Shown here one piece after another: positions 49,143 to 58,204 of a stretch of DNA of 64,000 nucleotides; position 1 is the first letter of the stretch, and every line of letters begins with the position of its first letter. Origin of the DNA: Pseudotabrizicola alkalilacus (lineage in GTDB: Bacteria; Pseudomonadota; Alphaproteobacteria; Rhodobacterales; Rhodobacteraceae); NCBI RefSeq assembly GCF_003443995.1, contig NZ_QWEY01000001.1, positions 620,001 through 684,000 of the forward strand, in the 5' to 3' direction. The position numbers and the translations under genes are program-made. Under the pieces are notes generated by a model. That model did no database searches, was not told where the DNA came from, and worked only from the letters and a program-made list of their open reading frames with translations.

Positions 49143-50960
49143 ATGGATCAATTCACCCTCAACCTGATCGTGGTTGGCTTTACCTTTGCCATCTACATCG
49201 GGATCGCGATCTGGGCCCGCGCGGGCACCACCGCAGAATTCTACGCTGCCGGACAAGGGGTTCACCCGGTTCTGAACGGCATGGCGACGGGCGCAGACTG
49301 GATGTCGGCGGCCTCGTTCATTTCGATGGCTGGCATCATCGCCATGGCCGGTGCGGGCGGCTATCAGCAATCCGCCTTTCTGATGGGCTGGACCGGCGGC
49401 TACGTGCTGCTGGCGCTGTTGCTCGCGCCTTACCTGCGCAAATTCGGCAAGTTTACCGTGCCGGAATTCATCGGTGACCGTTTCTATTCCGGCGGCGCGC
49501 GTCTGGTGGGCGTGATCTGTCTGATCGTCATTTCGGTGACCTATGTGATCGGCCAGATGCGTGGTGTGGGCGTGACCTTTGCCCGCTTCCTCGAAGTCTC
49601 CACCGACATGGGCCTCTATATCGGCGCGGCGATCGTGTTCGCCTATGCCGTTTTCGGCGGCATGAAGGGCATCACCTATACGCAGGTTGCCCAGTATGTC
49701 GTGCTGATCATCGCCTATACCATTCCGGCGATCTTCATCTCGCTCAACCTCACCGGCTCGTTCCTGCCGCAGCTGGGCCTGATCGGCTCATACGCGCCAT
49801 CGGGCGGGGATGTTGCCCTGCTGGCGAAGCTGGATGCCGTGGTGACGGAACTGGGCTTTACCCAGTACACCGCTGACACGACGAACATGTTCAACATGAT
49901 CCTGTTCACCATGTCGCTGATGATCGGCACCGCTGGTCTGCCGCACGTCATCATCCGCTTCTTCACCGTGCCAAAGGTTGCCGATGCGCGCTCTTCGGCT
50001 GGTTGGGCGCTGGTGTTCATCGCGCTGCTCTACACCGTGGCTCCTGCTGTCGGTGCCATGGCGCGTCTGAACCTGACCACCACCTTCTGGCCAAATGCCG
50101 TTCAGGGCGATGCTCTGGCCGGTGATGCGATCAGTCTGGAGGCGATCAACACCGATCCGTCGCTGGCATGGATCAACACCTGGAAAAACACCGGTCTGCT
50201 TGGCTTTGAAGACAAGAACGGTGATGGCCTGATCCAGTACTACAACGATGCCAATCCCGCAGTTGCCGCCATCGCGGCAGAGCGCGGCTGGGTCGGCAAC
50301 GAACTCACCAAGGTCGACAACGACATGATGGTGCTGGCAAACCCTGAAATCGCGGCTCTGCCGGGTTGGGTGATTGCTCTGGTGGCTGCCGGTGGTCTGG
50401 CGGCGGCACTTTCGACGGCGGCAGGTCTGCTGCTGGCGATCTCTTCGGCAGTGTCTCACGACCTGATCAAAGGGTCGATCAATCCGAACATCTCGGAAAA
50501 GGGTGAGCTTCTGGCCGCCCGGATCTCGATGGGTGGGGCGATCGTGGTGGCGACCTATCTGGGTCTGAACCCGCCCGGATTTGCAGCGCAAGTGGTGGCT
50601 CTGGCCTTTGGTCTGGCCGCAGCGACGATCTTCCCGGTTCTGATGATGGGCATCTTCTCCAAGCGCATCAACAAAGAGGGCGCGATTGCCGGCATGCTTG
50701 CAGGTCTCGTGTTCACCGCAGTCTACATCTTCCTCTACCTGGGCTGGTTCTTTGTTCCGGGCACGAACATGTATGAAAACATCCCGGCCAACCACTTCTT
50801 TGGCATCTCGCCGCTGTCGATCGGAACTGTCGGTGCGGTCGTCAACTTCGGCGTCGCCTATGTGGTGTCGATGGCCACCAAGGCTCCGCCGCAGCATGTG
50901 GTTGACCTGATCGAGTCGATCCGCGTGCCAAAAGGCGCGGGCGCCGCGACCGGCCACTAA
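49143..50960 (+). CDS. Sodium:solute symporter, VC_2705 subfamily (acetate-type)
   Basis: A 605-residue SLC5/SSS permease with about 13 hydrophobic segments. Typical landmarks are EFYAAGQGVHPVLNGMATGADWMSAASFIS in parts near the N-terminus (unwound helix 1 region), FRRY-like GLPHVIIRFFTVP (about residue 270) and AAALSTAAGLLLAISSAVSHD (about 425-445), a Na+-site region. Between helices about 310-400 there is an insertion (DKNGDGLIQYYND, EF-hand-like acidic stretch) that is longer than in ActP. With acs immediately upstream, acetate or a similar short acid is the likely substrate (inference). Confidence 0.93.
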   Translation: MDQFTLNLIVVGFTFAIYIGIAIWARAGTTAEFYAAGQGVHPVLNGMATGADWMSAASFISMAGIIAMAGAGGYQQSAFLMGWTGGYVLLALLLAPYLRKFGKFTVPEFIGDRFYSGGARLVGVICLIVISVTYVIGQMRGVGVTFARFLEVSTDMGLYIGAAIVFAYAVFGGMKGITYTQVAQYVVLIIAYTIPAIFISLNLTGSFLPQLGLIGSYAPSGGDVALLAKLDAVVTELGFTQYTADTTNMFNMILFTMSLMIGTAGLPHVIIRFFTVPKVADARSSAGWALVFIALLYTVAPAVGAMARLNLTTTFWPNAVQGDALAGDAISLEAINTDPSLAWINTWKNTGLLGFEDKNGDGLIQYYNDANPAVAAIAAERGWVGNELTKVDNDMMVLANPEIAALPGWVIALVAAGGLAAALSTAAGLLLAISSAVSHDLIKGSINPNISEKGELLAARISMGGAIVVATYLGLNPPGFAAQVVALAFGLAAATIFPVLMMGIFSKRINKEGAIAGMLAGLVFTAVYIFLYLGWFFVPGTNMYENIPANHFFGISPLSIGTVGAVVNFGVAYVVSMATKAPPQHVVDLIESIRVPKGAGAATGH

Positions 50961-50969
50961 GCACAACAC

Positions 50970-51004
50970 GCGCGCCCCCGGATGTTCCGGGGGCGCGCAC
51001 TTTA
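50970..51004 (+). terminator. Stem-loop after symporter gene
   Basis: GCGCGCCCCCGG (50970-50981) pairs with CCGGGGGCGCGC (50987-50998) around ATGTT, followed by ACTTT. The short T-run suggests partial termination, leaving some read-through into the signalling genes. Confidence 0.65.
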
Positions 51005-51019
51005 GAAGGGGCGATCGCC

Positions 51020-52843
51020 ATGGACCATCCGCTGGAGACGATCATCGGCTTTCTGGAAACGGTCCACCCTTACGATACCCTGCCGCAGGACGAGTTGGCG
51101 CGTGTCGCCACTTCCTTCAGCCGCAGAGAATACGCCGCCGGCGAAGAGGTCTATCACGCCGGCACCCCGCTCAAGGGGCTGTACCTGATCAAGCGCGGCT
51201 CGGTCGAGGTGCGCGAACCGTCCGGTCAGGTCATCTCGCTGCTTGGCCCCCGCAACAGCTTTGGCGAACGGGGTCTGGCGCGTGACGGGCTTGCTGTGAC
51301 CGCCGCCCGTGTGACAGAAGACTCCGTGCTGCTGCTGCTGCCGGTCGCCGAGTTCCGCCGCCTCCTCACCAGCTCTCCGGCGTTCGAGCGGTTCTTCAGC
51401 CGCGGGCGCGGGCACGAGTCGCGCGGCGGCGATCTGACCACGCAAAAGGTGGGTGACCTGATGGCACGCAAACCTGTGGTGGTCGGGCCGCAGGATACGG
51501 TCCGCATGGCCGCGCAAAAGATGCGCGACGCAAAGGTGTCGTCGCTGGGCGTGGTACAGGACGGGCGCTTTCTGGGCATCCTGACCACCCGCGACATGAC
51601 AAACCGGGTGCTGGCTGACGGGCTCGACCTGTCCACCCCGGTGGCCGAGGTGATGACGGCGGACCCTGTTTCCTTGCGCCCCGACTCGCTGGGGTCTGAC
51701 ATCCTGCACATCATGCTGGAACGCCGCATCGGCCATCTGCCGGTGGTCGAAGGCGGCACGCTGGTCGGCATGATCACCCAGACCGACCTGACCCGGTTTC
51801 AGGCGGTCAGCTCTGCCCAACTGGTGCGCGATGTGGCGACGGCAGAAACTGTGGCCGATATGGCTGCCGTCACCGCCCGCATTCCGCGCCTCTTGGTGCA
51901 GCTGGTCGGGGGCAACAGCGCGCATGAGGTGGTCACCCGCCTGATCACCGATATTGCCGATACCGTGACCCGCCGCCTGCTGGCCATGGCCGAGGCGCAG
52001 CTTGGCCCCGCGCCGGTGCCGTATCTCTGGCTCGCCTGTGGATCGCAGGGCCGGCAGGAACAGACCGGCGTGTCGGATCAGGACAACTGCCTGATGATCG
52101 ACGATGCCGCGACCGATGACGACATGGCGTATTTTCACGCCCTTGCGAAGATCGTCTCCGACGGGCTGGATGCCTGCGGCTATGCCTATTGCCCCGGCGA
52201 CATGATGGCGACCAACCCGCAATGGTGTCAGCCGATGCGGGTCTGGCACAGTTATTTCCGCAAATGGGTGCAGACCCCGGACCCGATGGCGCAGATGCTG
52301 GCATCGGTGATGTTTGATCTGCGCGCGATTGGCGGTCAGGCCAGCCTGCTGCATGATCTGCAACAGGAAACGCTGGAAATGGCGGCGCGCAATTCGATCT
52401 TTGTCGCCCATATGATCAGCAACAGCCTGAAACACACGCCGCCGCTTGGCCTGCTGCGCGGCTTTGCCACCATCCGCTCGGGTGAGCACAAGAACCACAT
52501 CGACATGAAGCTGAACGGCGTGGTGCCGGTGGTGGATCTGGGCCGCATCTATGCGCTGATCGGCCAGCTGGAGCCGGTCAACACCCGCGCCCGGCTGGAC
52601 GCTGCCGAGGCGGCCGGCGTGATCAGCGTCTCTGGCGCGCGCGACCTGATCGAGGCTTATGACCTGATCGCACAGACCCGGCTGGAAAATCAGGCGCGGC
52701 TGGTGCGGTCAGGGCGCAAGCCCGATAATTTCCTCGCCCCCTCGGACATGTCCGACTTTGAGCGAAGCCACCTGCGCGACGCCTTTGTCGTGGTGCGCAC
52801 CATGCAATCAGCCGTGGGACAAACCCGCGGCGCCCGGAGTTGA
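51020..52843 (+). CDS. cNMP-binding/CBS/DUF294 nucleotidyltransferase-like protein
   Basis: A 607-residue cytosolic protein with four parts: a cyclic-nucleotide-binding-like domain (about residues 18-130; LYLIKRGSVEV, FGERGLA), two CBS domains (about 145-265), a DUF294 nucleotidyltransferase-like domain (about 290-430) with GSQGRQEQTGVSDQDN, in which the GS...D-x-D pattern equals that of GlnD-type enzymes, and a helical DUF294_C domain (about 455-600). It probably senses adenylate ligands through CBS/cNMP and modifies or binds a partner. In many proteobacteria it sits between this SSS pair and an exonuclease-like protein, as here. Molecular target unknown. Confidence 0.9.
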   Translation: MDHPLETIIGFLETVHPYDTLPQDELARVATSFSRREYAAGEEVYHAGTPLKGLYLIKRGSVEVREPSGQVISLLGPRNSFGERGLARDGLAVTAARVTEDSVLLLLPVAEFRRLLTSSPAFERFFSRGRGHESRGGDLTTQKVGDLMARKPVVVGPQDTVRMAAQKMRDAKVSSLGVVQDGRFLGILTTRDMTNRVLADGLDLSTPVAEVMTADPVSLRPDSLGSDILHIMLERRIGHLPVVEGGTLVGMITQTDLTRFQAVSSAQLVRDVATAETVADMAAVTARIPRLLVQLVGGNSAHEVVTRLITDIADTVTRRLLAMAEAQLGPAPVPYLWLACGSQGRQEQTGVSDQDNCLMIDDAATDDDMAYFHALAKIVSDGLDACGYAYCPGDMMATNPQWCQPMRVWHSYFRKWVQTPDPMAQMLASVMFDLRAIGGQASLLHDLQQETLEMAARNSIFVAHMISNSLKHTPPLGLLRGFATIRSGEHKNHIDMKLNGVVPVVDLGRIYALIGQLEPVNTRARLDAAEAAGVISVSGARDLIEAYDLIAQTRLENQARLVRSGRKPDNFLAPSDMSDFERSHLRDAFVVVRTMQSAVGQTRGARS

Positions 52844-52846
52844 TGA

Positions 52847-53368
52847 ATGGCCTTTGAATTTTTTGCCGCAATCGTCGCTGCTGTCGCCCTTGGCGGCATG
52901 GCACATCTGTTGCGCAGGCTGAGCGGATACCGGCTGCCGAAGTGGGCAGTGACGGTGGCGGCGGCGGCGGGGCTGATCGGCACCACGATCTGGCTGGAAT
53001 ACGACTGGTTCAACCGGGTCAGCGCCGAATTGCCCGAAGGGGTGCAGGTGGTCTGGCTGTCCGAAGAGGTGATGACCCTGCGGCCCTGGACTCTGATCGC
53101 GCCGATCACCACCCGCTTTGTTGCGATGGACACCCGCGCCATCGTCCAGCACCCGAACAATGCCGATCTGCGCATGGCCAAGCTGTTCAACTTTGGCCGC
53201 TGGCGTCCGGTGACCGACGCGCTGATGGTGTTCGACTGCGCGCAGCGCCAGCAGGTTCTGGTGACCGAGGGGGTTCAGATTTCCGAAGACGGCACCCTGC
53301 AGGGGGCCGACTGGGTGACCGCGCCCGAAGGCGACGGATTTCAAGCGGCTGCCTGTACGGCAGCCTGA
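52847..53368 (+). CDS. Small membrane-anchored protein, function unknown
   Basis: A 173-residue protein. Two hydrophobic segments (about residues 3-20 and 33-50) precede a 120-residue soluble domain rich in Trp, Val and Arg (VVWLSEEVMTLRPWTLIAP; LFNFGRWRPVTDALMVFDC). It starts 3 nt after the DUF294 gene and ends 14 nt before the response regulator. I do not recognise the domain with certainty. The position suggests a partner of the symporter-linked signalling genes. Confidence 0.75.
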   Translation: MAFEFFAAIVAAVALGGMAHLLRRLSGYRLPKWAVTVAAAAGLIGTTIWLEYDWFNRVSAELPEGVQVVWLSEEVMTLRPWTLIAPITTRFVAMDTRAIVQHPNNADLRMAKLFNFGRWRPVTDALMVFDCAQRQQVLVTEGVQISEDGTLQGADWVTAPEGDGFQAAACTAA

Positions 53369-53382
53369 AGGGGGAGACAGAG

Positions 53383-53775
53383 ATGACGGCCGAAGGGGGG
53401 AGACGGCACCGCGTCCTCGTGGTCGAGGATGAGGATAACATCGCCATCGCGCTCGACTATCTGATGACGCGCGAAGGCTATGACCATGACCGCATCGCCA
53501 ACGGGGCCGATGCACTGGCGCGCATCCGCGACACCCATCCCGATCTGGTGCTGCTCGATGTGATGCTGCCCGAAGTGTCGGGGTACGAGATCTGTCAGGG
53601 CGTGCGGCTGGACCCCACGCTGTCGGATGTCAAAATTCTGATGATGACCGCGCGCGGATCTGCGATCGAACGGCGCAAGGGGCTGGCGCTGGGGGCGGAT
53701 GGCTTCATCTCGAAACCGTTTGAGCTCAAAGAGCTGCGCGCCGAGGTGCGCCGCCTTCTGGTTACGGAAGCCTGA
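53383..53775 (+). CDS. Single-domain response regulator
   Basis: A 130-residue receiver domain without output domain. Acidic pocket VEDED (about residues 14-18), phospho-acceptor Asp59 in LLDVMLP, Thr in MMTARG, and Lys in FISKPFE are all present, so it should be phosphorylatable. ATG 53383 is used, with GGGGAGA upstream; the frame is open far upstream inside the preceding gene. It ends 2 nt before the kinase-like/exonuclease gene, so the two are probably a functional pair or share a target. Confidence 0.9.
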   Translation: MTAEGGRRHRVLVVEDEDNIAIALDYLMTREGYDHDRIANGADALARIRDTHPDLVLLDVMLPEVSGYEICQGVRLDPTLSDVKILMMTARGSAIERRKGLALGADGFISKPFELKELRAEVRRLLVTEA

Positions 53776-53777
53776 GG

Positions 53778-55874
53778 GTGCTGCGCGCGCTGTCCCTGCG
53801 CCTGCGGATTTTCCTGCTGTTTGCCGGGCTGGCGGCAGGCGCGCTTGCGGCCCTGATCACCGGTCTGTGGCTGGGCTACCGCCGGCTCGGCTCGCCCGAG
53901 ACGCTGGAGGCGTTTGTGCAGGGCGGCGTGGTGGCCGGGTTTGTCAGTCTGGGTGTGGTGGCCTGGGTCTGGTATCTGTTTGATATCAATGTGGCGCGCC
54001 CCATCGACTCGCTGGCCGGTGCGCTGCGGGCACGGGCGCATTCCGATGTGACCGGCGGCATCGACGCGCGCATCGCCGAATACCTGGGCGATCTGGCCCC
54101 GGCGGCCACCGCTGCGGCGGCCTCGCTGTCCGAAACCCGCAACGCGCTGGCCGAGGCGGTGGCGCGCGAAACCACCCGGCTGACGGTCGAAAAGCAGCGG
54201 CTGGAAACGCTGCTTTCCGACGTTGATGCCGGCGTGATCCTGTGTTCGGGCGATCATACGCTGGCGTTCTACAACGGGCAGGCGGTCGATCTGATGGGCG
54301 CGGGCATGGCCGCGCCGGGGCTTGACCGCCGGTTGTTCGACTACCTGCGCGAAGGACCGATCCTGCTGGCCCACGCGCGTCTGATCGCCACCGGCGACAA
54401 CGACGCCGCCTCGGACCTGCTCTGTGCCACCCTGACCGGCAGCCGCGTGCTGTCCGCGCGGATGCGCCTGATGGTCGCCGATAATGGCACTGTGCCGGGC
54501 TACGTCCTTACCCTGCGCGATGTCACCGCCGACCATGCCACCCACGCCCGGCGCGAGGCGCTGCTGGCCGAGGTGTTTGACCGCGTGCGCCGCCCGGCCG
54601 CCAACCTTACCACCCTGCTGGCCGCCATCCCCGAGGGGGGGGCCGCCCCCGGCAAGCTCGACCGCGCCTTGCGCGAAGAGGTGGCAACGCTGACCTCCGC
54701 CGTCACCGACCTCAGCCGTCGCCACGACGAGGGCCGCAGCGACGGCTGGTCGCTGGCGATGACCCGTGCGTCAGACTTGCTCGACGGGTTGCGCGCCCGG
54801 ATGGAAGGCGACGGCCTGACTGCCGAGACCCAGACCGACGCGCTTTTGCTGCGCTGCAACGGGTTCGAGGTGATCGCCCTGCTGTCCGGCCTGACCGAGG
54901 CCATAGCGCGCGAAGGGATCGCCCGCGCTTTCCGGCTGCAGATCGAGGAAGACGGCACCGGCGCGCTGATCCGGCTGGTCTGGCACGGCGCGGCCCTGCC
55001 GATGGCGCAGCTTGAAACCTGGCTCGACGCCCCGCTGGAACCGGGCATCACCACGATGCCACGCCGGTCCGTGCTGGCCACCCATGCCACCGAGATCTGG
55101 CCCGAAGCGGCAGGGCAGGGCGAAAACAGCCTGTGCATGCCGATCCCGCAGGCCCGCCGCGTGGTGCGCCGCCCCGAACCCGTCGCGCGCCCGGTGGTCT
55201 ATGACTTTGACCTGTTGTCCAAGGCCCGCAACGCAAAGGTGCAGGATGCCCGGCTGCATGACCTGACCTATGTGGTGTTCGACACCGAAACCACCGGGCT
55301 TTTGCCGGGGCAGGGCGACGAGATTGTACAGATCGCCGCCGTCCGCATCGTCAACGGACGCCGGGTCGAGGGCGAGGTGTTCAACACCCTCGTCAACCCG
55401 CGCCGCCCGATCCCGCTGTCCTCGACCGAGGTGCATGGCATCACCGAAGCCATGGTGCAGGATGCCCCCTTTGTCGAAGAGGTCGCCGCCCGCTTTCACA
55501 AATTTGCCGAAGGTGCGGTGCTGGTCGCCCATAACGCCCCGTTTGATATGGAGTTTCTGCGCCGGTTGGAGCCGACGCTGGGCCTGCGCTTTGACAACCC
55601 GGTGTTTGATACCGTGCTGCTATCGGCGGTGGTCTTTGGCCAGCACGAGGTTCACAGCCTTGACGCGCTGTCGCACCGCTTGGGCATCACCATCCCCGAA
55701 GAGGCGCGCCACACCGCCATCGGCGATACCATCGCGACGGCGGATGCGTTCCTCAAACTGGTGCCGATGTTGCAGGGCAGGGGGTTTGACACCTTTGGCG
55801 CGGTCCTGTCCGAAGTGCGCCGCCACGGTCGCCTGCTCAAGGATCTGAACGAAAGCATGGCCGACCAGACCTGA
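53778..55874 (+). CDS. Membrane pseudo-kinase fused to DEDDh 3'-5' exonuclease
   Basis: A 698-residue fusion. Two N-terminal membrane helices (about 11-33 and 46-68) and a HAMP-like linker precede a PAS-like domain (about 140-250) and a degenerate histidine-kinase region (about 255-460). At the place of the phosphorylatable His (S-H-E-L-R-T-P context) it has FDRVRRP, with Asp268 replacing His; N- and G-box residues of the ATPase are also not recognisable. The C-terminal 200 residues are an intact DnaQ-like exonuclease with FDTETTG (Asp502, Glu504), HNAPFDMEFL (Asp590), and HTAIGDT (His645, Asp650). GTG start. The unfused exonuclease is known beside DUF294 in other bacteria; here it is tied to the membrane. 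Confidence 0.85.
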   Translation: MLRALSLRLRIFLLFAGLAAGALAALITGLWLGYRRLGSPETLEAFVQGGVVAGFVSLGVVAWVWYLFDINVARPIDSLAGALRARAHSDVTGGIDARIAEYLGDLAPAATAAAASLSETRNALAEAVARETTRLTVEKQRLETLLSDVDAGVILCSGDHTLAFYNGQAVDLMGAGMAAPGLDRRLFDYLREGPILLAHARLIATGDNDAASDLLCATLTGSRVLSARMRLMVADNGTVPGYVLTLRDVTADHATHARREALLAEVFDRVRRPAANLTTLLAAIPEGGAAPGKLDRALREEVATLTSAVTDLSRRHDEGRSDGWSLAMTRASDLLDGLRARMEGDGLTAETQTDALLLRCNGFEVIALLSGLTEAIAREGIARAFRLQIEEDGTGALIRLVWHGAALPMAQLETWLDAPLEPGITTMPRRSVLATHATEIWPEAAGQGENSLCMPIPQARRVVRRPEPVARPVVYDFDLLSKARNAKVQDARLHDLTYVVFDTETTGLLPGQGDEIVQIAAVRIVNGRRVEGEVFNTLVNPRRPIPLSSTEVHGITEAMVQDAPFVEEVAARFHKFAEGAVLVAHNAPFDMEFLRRLEPTLGLRFDNPVFDTVLLSAVVFGQHEVHSLDALSHRLGITIPEEARHTAIGDTIATADAFLKLVPMLQGRGFDTFGAVLSEVRRHGRLLKDLNESMADQT

Positions 55875-55889
55875 GCCGCAGCCCGCCCC

Positions 55890-56888
55890 TCAGCCCGGGG
55901 CCACCACCGGGTGCAGCGGTGCCCCGCCGTCGCGGAATGTGGTGACATTGGCGATGGTGACTGCCGCAATCGCCTCCAGTGCCTCGCGGGTGAAAAACCC
56001 CTGATGGCCGGTGATCAGCACATTTGGAAAGGTCAGCAGCCGCGCAAACACATCATCCGGAATATAACGGGCCGACAGATCCTCGAAAAACAGATCGGCC
56101 TCTTCCTCATACACGTCCAGCCCCAGCGCGCCGATCTGCCCCGATTTCAGCCCCCGGATGACTGCCGGGCTGTCCACCACCGCCCCGCGCGAGGTGTTGA
56201 TCAGCATCATCCCCGGTTTCATCGCCGCAATCGCGGCATCGTTGATCAAGTGATGCGTGGCCGGTGTCAGCGGACATTGCAGGGTCAGAATATCCGACTG
56301 CGCCAGAATCTCGGCCATCGTCACATAGCGCACGCCCAAAGCCGCACAGTCGGCATCGGGCCGCGGGTCAAAAGCCAGCACCTCGCAGCCAAAGCCGCGC
56401 AGGATCCGCGCCAGCACCCGGCCGATCAGCCCGGTGCCGACGATCCCCGCGACCTTGCCGTTCATGTCGAACCCCATCAGCCCGTCGAGCGCGAAATTCC
56501 CCTCGCGCACCCGGTTAAAGGCGCGGTGGGTCTTGCGGTTCAGCGTCAGGATCAGCGCCGCCGTATGTTCGGCCACCGCATGTGGCGAATAGGCGGGCAC
56601 CCGTGCCACCGCGATCCCCGCTGCCTGCGCCGCTGCCAGATCGACATGGTTGAACCCGGCCGAGCGCAGGGCGATCAGCCGCACACCAACCGCCGCCAGC
56701 TCTGCGATCACAGGCGCAGACAGGTCGTCATTGACAAAGGCACAGACCACCCTGGCCCCATCAGCCAGCCGCGCGCTGCCCGCGTTCAGCCGCCCGTCAT
56801 GAAACCGCAGCTCCAACCCCTTGCCCTCTGCCGCGACCGTCAGAAAATGCTGGTCATGGGGCTTGGCGCTGAACACATCAATCCGCAT
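55890..56888 (-). CDS. 2-hydroxyacid dehydrogenase, D-lactate dehydrogenase type
   Basis: A 332-residue NAD-dependent D-2-hydroxyacid dehydrogenase. Features: LRSAGFNHVDL (substrate-binding Arg/Ser region), the Rossmann motif GTGLIGRVLA (about 151-160), NTSRGAVVD with the catalytic Arg (about 234), the Glu in LDVYEEEADLFFEDLS and the catalytic His in GHQGFFTREAL. FFE-DLS and GHQGFFT are typical of fermentative D-lactate dehydrogenases (LdhA) rather than PGDH or formate dehydrogenase. It is convergent with the pseudo-kinase gene across a 15-nt gap. Confidence 0.92.
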   Translation of the reverse strand: MRIDVFSAKPHDQHFLTVAAEGKGLELRFHDGRLNAGSARLADGARVVCAFVNDDLSAPVIAELAAVGVRLIALRSAGFNHVDLAAAQAAGIAVARVPAYSPHAVAEHTAALILTLNRKTHRAFNRVREGNFALDGLMGFDMNGKVAGIVGTGLIGRVLARILRGFGCEVLAFDPRPDADCAALGVRYVTMAEILAQSDILTLQCPLTPATHHLINDAAIAAMKPGMMLINTSRGAVVDSPAVIRGLKSGQIGALGLDVYEEEADLFFEDLSARYIPDDVFARLLTFPNVLITGHQGFFTREALEAIAAVTIANVTTFRDGGAPLHPVVAPG

Positions 56889-57209
56889 GGCACATCTCCT
56901 GTTTGAATGGATCCTGTCACCCGCAGGCTAAGCTTCTGTGACACTGACAACAACCCATCCCGATTCCGCCCGCCGCATATCATCCGGGCAAAGAATACTC
57001 CCGCCGGAGCCGCAGAAGTCAGCCAGCACTTTGCTGGCAGATCTGGCGGATTTTCGCCCCGACCGTGGCGGCCGCTTGCGACAAATCCCGGTGCGCCCCG
57101 CCGAACCCCCCTTCCCAGACCTCCCCGACCGGGCCAGACTGCCCCATCCCGCTGAGGAGCCGGGGTGAGGAGGGGCGGGGATAACCTGCCCGGATCAGAG
57201 GAGGATCAC
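56889..57209 (+). promoter_or_regulatory. Intergenic region upstream of the TAXI-TRAP operon
   Basis: This 321-nt stretch separates divergent genes and contains no convincing gene. It holds a copy of the CTCCGGCGGGAGTATT repeat in inverted form (56994-57009) and a GAGGAGG ribosome-binding site (57197-57203) for the binding-protein gene. I see no well-spaced sigma-70 promoter and no perfect sigma-54 -24/-12 element. Confidence 0.4.
56994..57009 (-). repeat. Short hairpin repeat, copy 2
   Basis: AATACTCCCGCCGGAG is the exact reverse complement of the 16-mer at 7037-7052. Both copies are intergenic. Confidence 0.6.
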
Positions 57210-58169
57210 ATGACCATTTCCCTAACGCGCGGGTTCCGCGCGCTTGTCGCCTGCACGGCGCTGACTGTCGTGCCAATGGCCGCACAGGCCGAGCAATTCA
57301 TCAACATCCTGACCGGCGGCACGTCGGGGGTTTATTACCCGATCGGCGTCGGCCTGTCGAAAATCTATGCCGATGGCATCGAAGGCGCGCGGACCCAGGT
57401 GCAGGCCACCAAGGCCAGTGTTGAAAACCTCAATCTGCTGCAACAGGGCAAGGGCGAATTCGCCATCGCTCTGGGCGACTCGGTCAAACTGGCCTGGGAA
57501 GGCAATGCCGACGCCGGGTTCAACGCGCCGCTGACCAAGTTGCGTGGCATCGCAGCCGCCTATCCGAACTACATCCAGATCGCGGCAAGCGCGGGCAGCG
57601 GCATCACCACCGTCGCCGATCTCAAGGGCAAGTCGATCTCGGTCGGTGCGGCGAAATCGGGCACCGAACTCAACGCCCGCGCCATCCTTGGCGCGCTGGA
57701 CATGAGCTATGACGACCTGAGCAAGACCGAATACCTGCCCTTTGCGGAATCGGTCGAGCTGATGAAGAACCGCCAGCTGGATGCCACGTTGCAATCGGCG
57801 GGGCTTGGCGTATCCTCGCTCAAGGATCTGGCGACCTCGGTGCCCACCACCATCGTCTCGGTCCCGGCCGAGGTGGCTGAGACACTGGGCGCGCCCTACC
57901 TTGCCGCAACCATTCCGGCAGGCACCTATGAGGGCCAGACCGAAGATATCCCGACCCTTGCCGTCGGCAACTTCTTCCTGACCCATGAAGGTGTGGACGA
58001 CGAAACCGCCTATCTGATGACCAAACTGCTGTTCGAAAACCTGCCTGCCCTGACCGCAGCGCATCAGGCGGCGTCTGCGATCTCGCTCGACACCGCGCTC
58101 GACGGCATGCCGGTGCCGCTGCATCCGGGGGCCGAGCGGTATTACCGCGAAGCCGGGCTGATCCAGTAA
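57210..58169 (+). CDS. TAXI family TRAP transporter solute-binding protein
   Basis: A 319-residue periplasmic binding protein of the TAXI class (distinct from DctP). The signal peptide is at about residues 1-27 (ending AAQA), and the mature part begins EQFINILTGGTSGVYYPIGVGL, the TAXI hallmark (Gly-Gly-Thr-x-Gly-x-Tyr-Tyr-Pro). ATG 57210 with GAGGAGG upstream is chosen; an in-frame start at 57165 lies outside homology. The fused permease and DUF1850 genes downstream complete the transporter. Ligands of known TAXI proteins are acidic compounds such as glutamate or C5-dicarboxylates; here the downstream oxidase suggests 2-hydroxyglutarate or a relative (inference). Confidence 0.93.
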   Translation: MTISLTRGFRALVACTALTVVPMAAQAEQFINILTGGTSGVYYPIGVGLSKIYADGIEGARTQVQATKASVENLNLLQQGKGEFAIALGDSVKLAWEGNADAGFNAPLTKLRGIAAAYPNYIQIAASAGSGITTVADLKGKSISVGAAKSGTELNARAILGALDMSYDDLSKTEYLPFAESVELMKNRQLDATLQSAGLGVSSLKDLATSVPTTIVSVPAEVAETLGAPYLAATIPAGTYEGQTEDIPTLAVGNFFLTHEGVDDETAYLMTKLLFENLPALTAAHQAASAISLDTALDGMPVPLHPGAERYYREAGLIQ

Positions 58170-58204
58170 CCGGCAGACCCCAGTAACCCGCAAAAGACGG
58201 GAAA

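Noticed and set aside
53778-55874. Housekeeping DNA polymerase III epsilon subunit (dnaQ)
   Set aside because: The exonuclease part is DnaQ-like, but it is fused behind membrane and kinase-like domains and lies in the symporter neighbourhood.
56889-57209. Sigma-54 promoter for the TAXI-TRAP operon
   Set aside because: The DctD-like regulator makes one likely. TGGCAC at 56887-56892 and TGGCAG near 57030 were examined, but neither has the needed TTGC element at the right distance.
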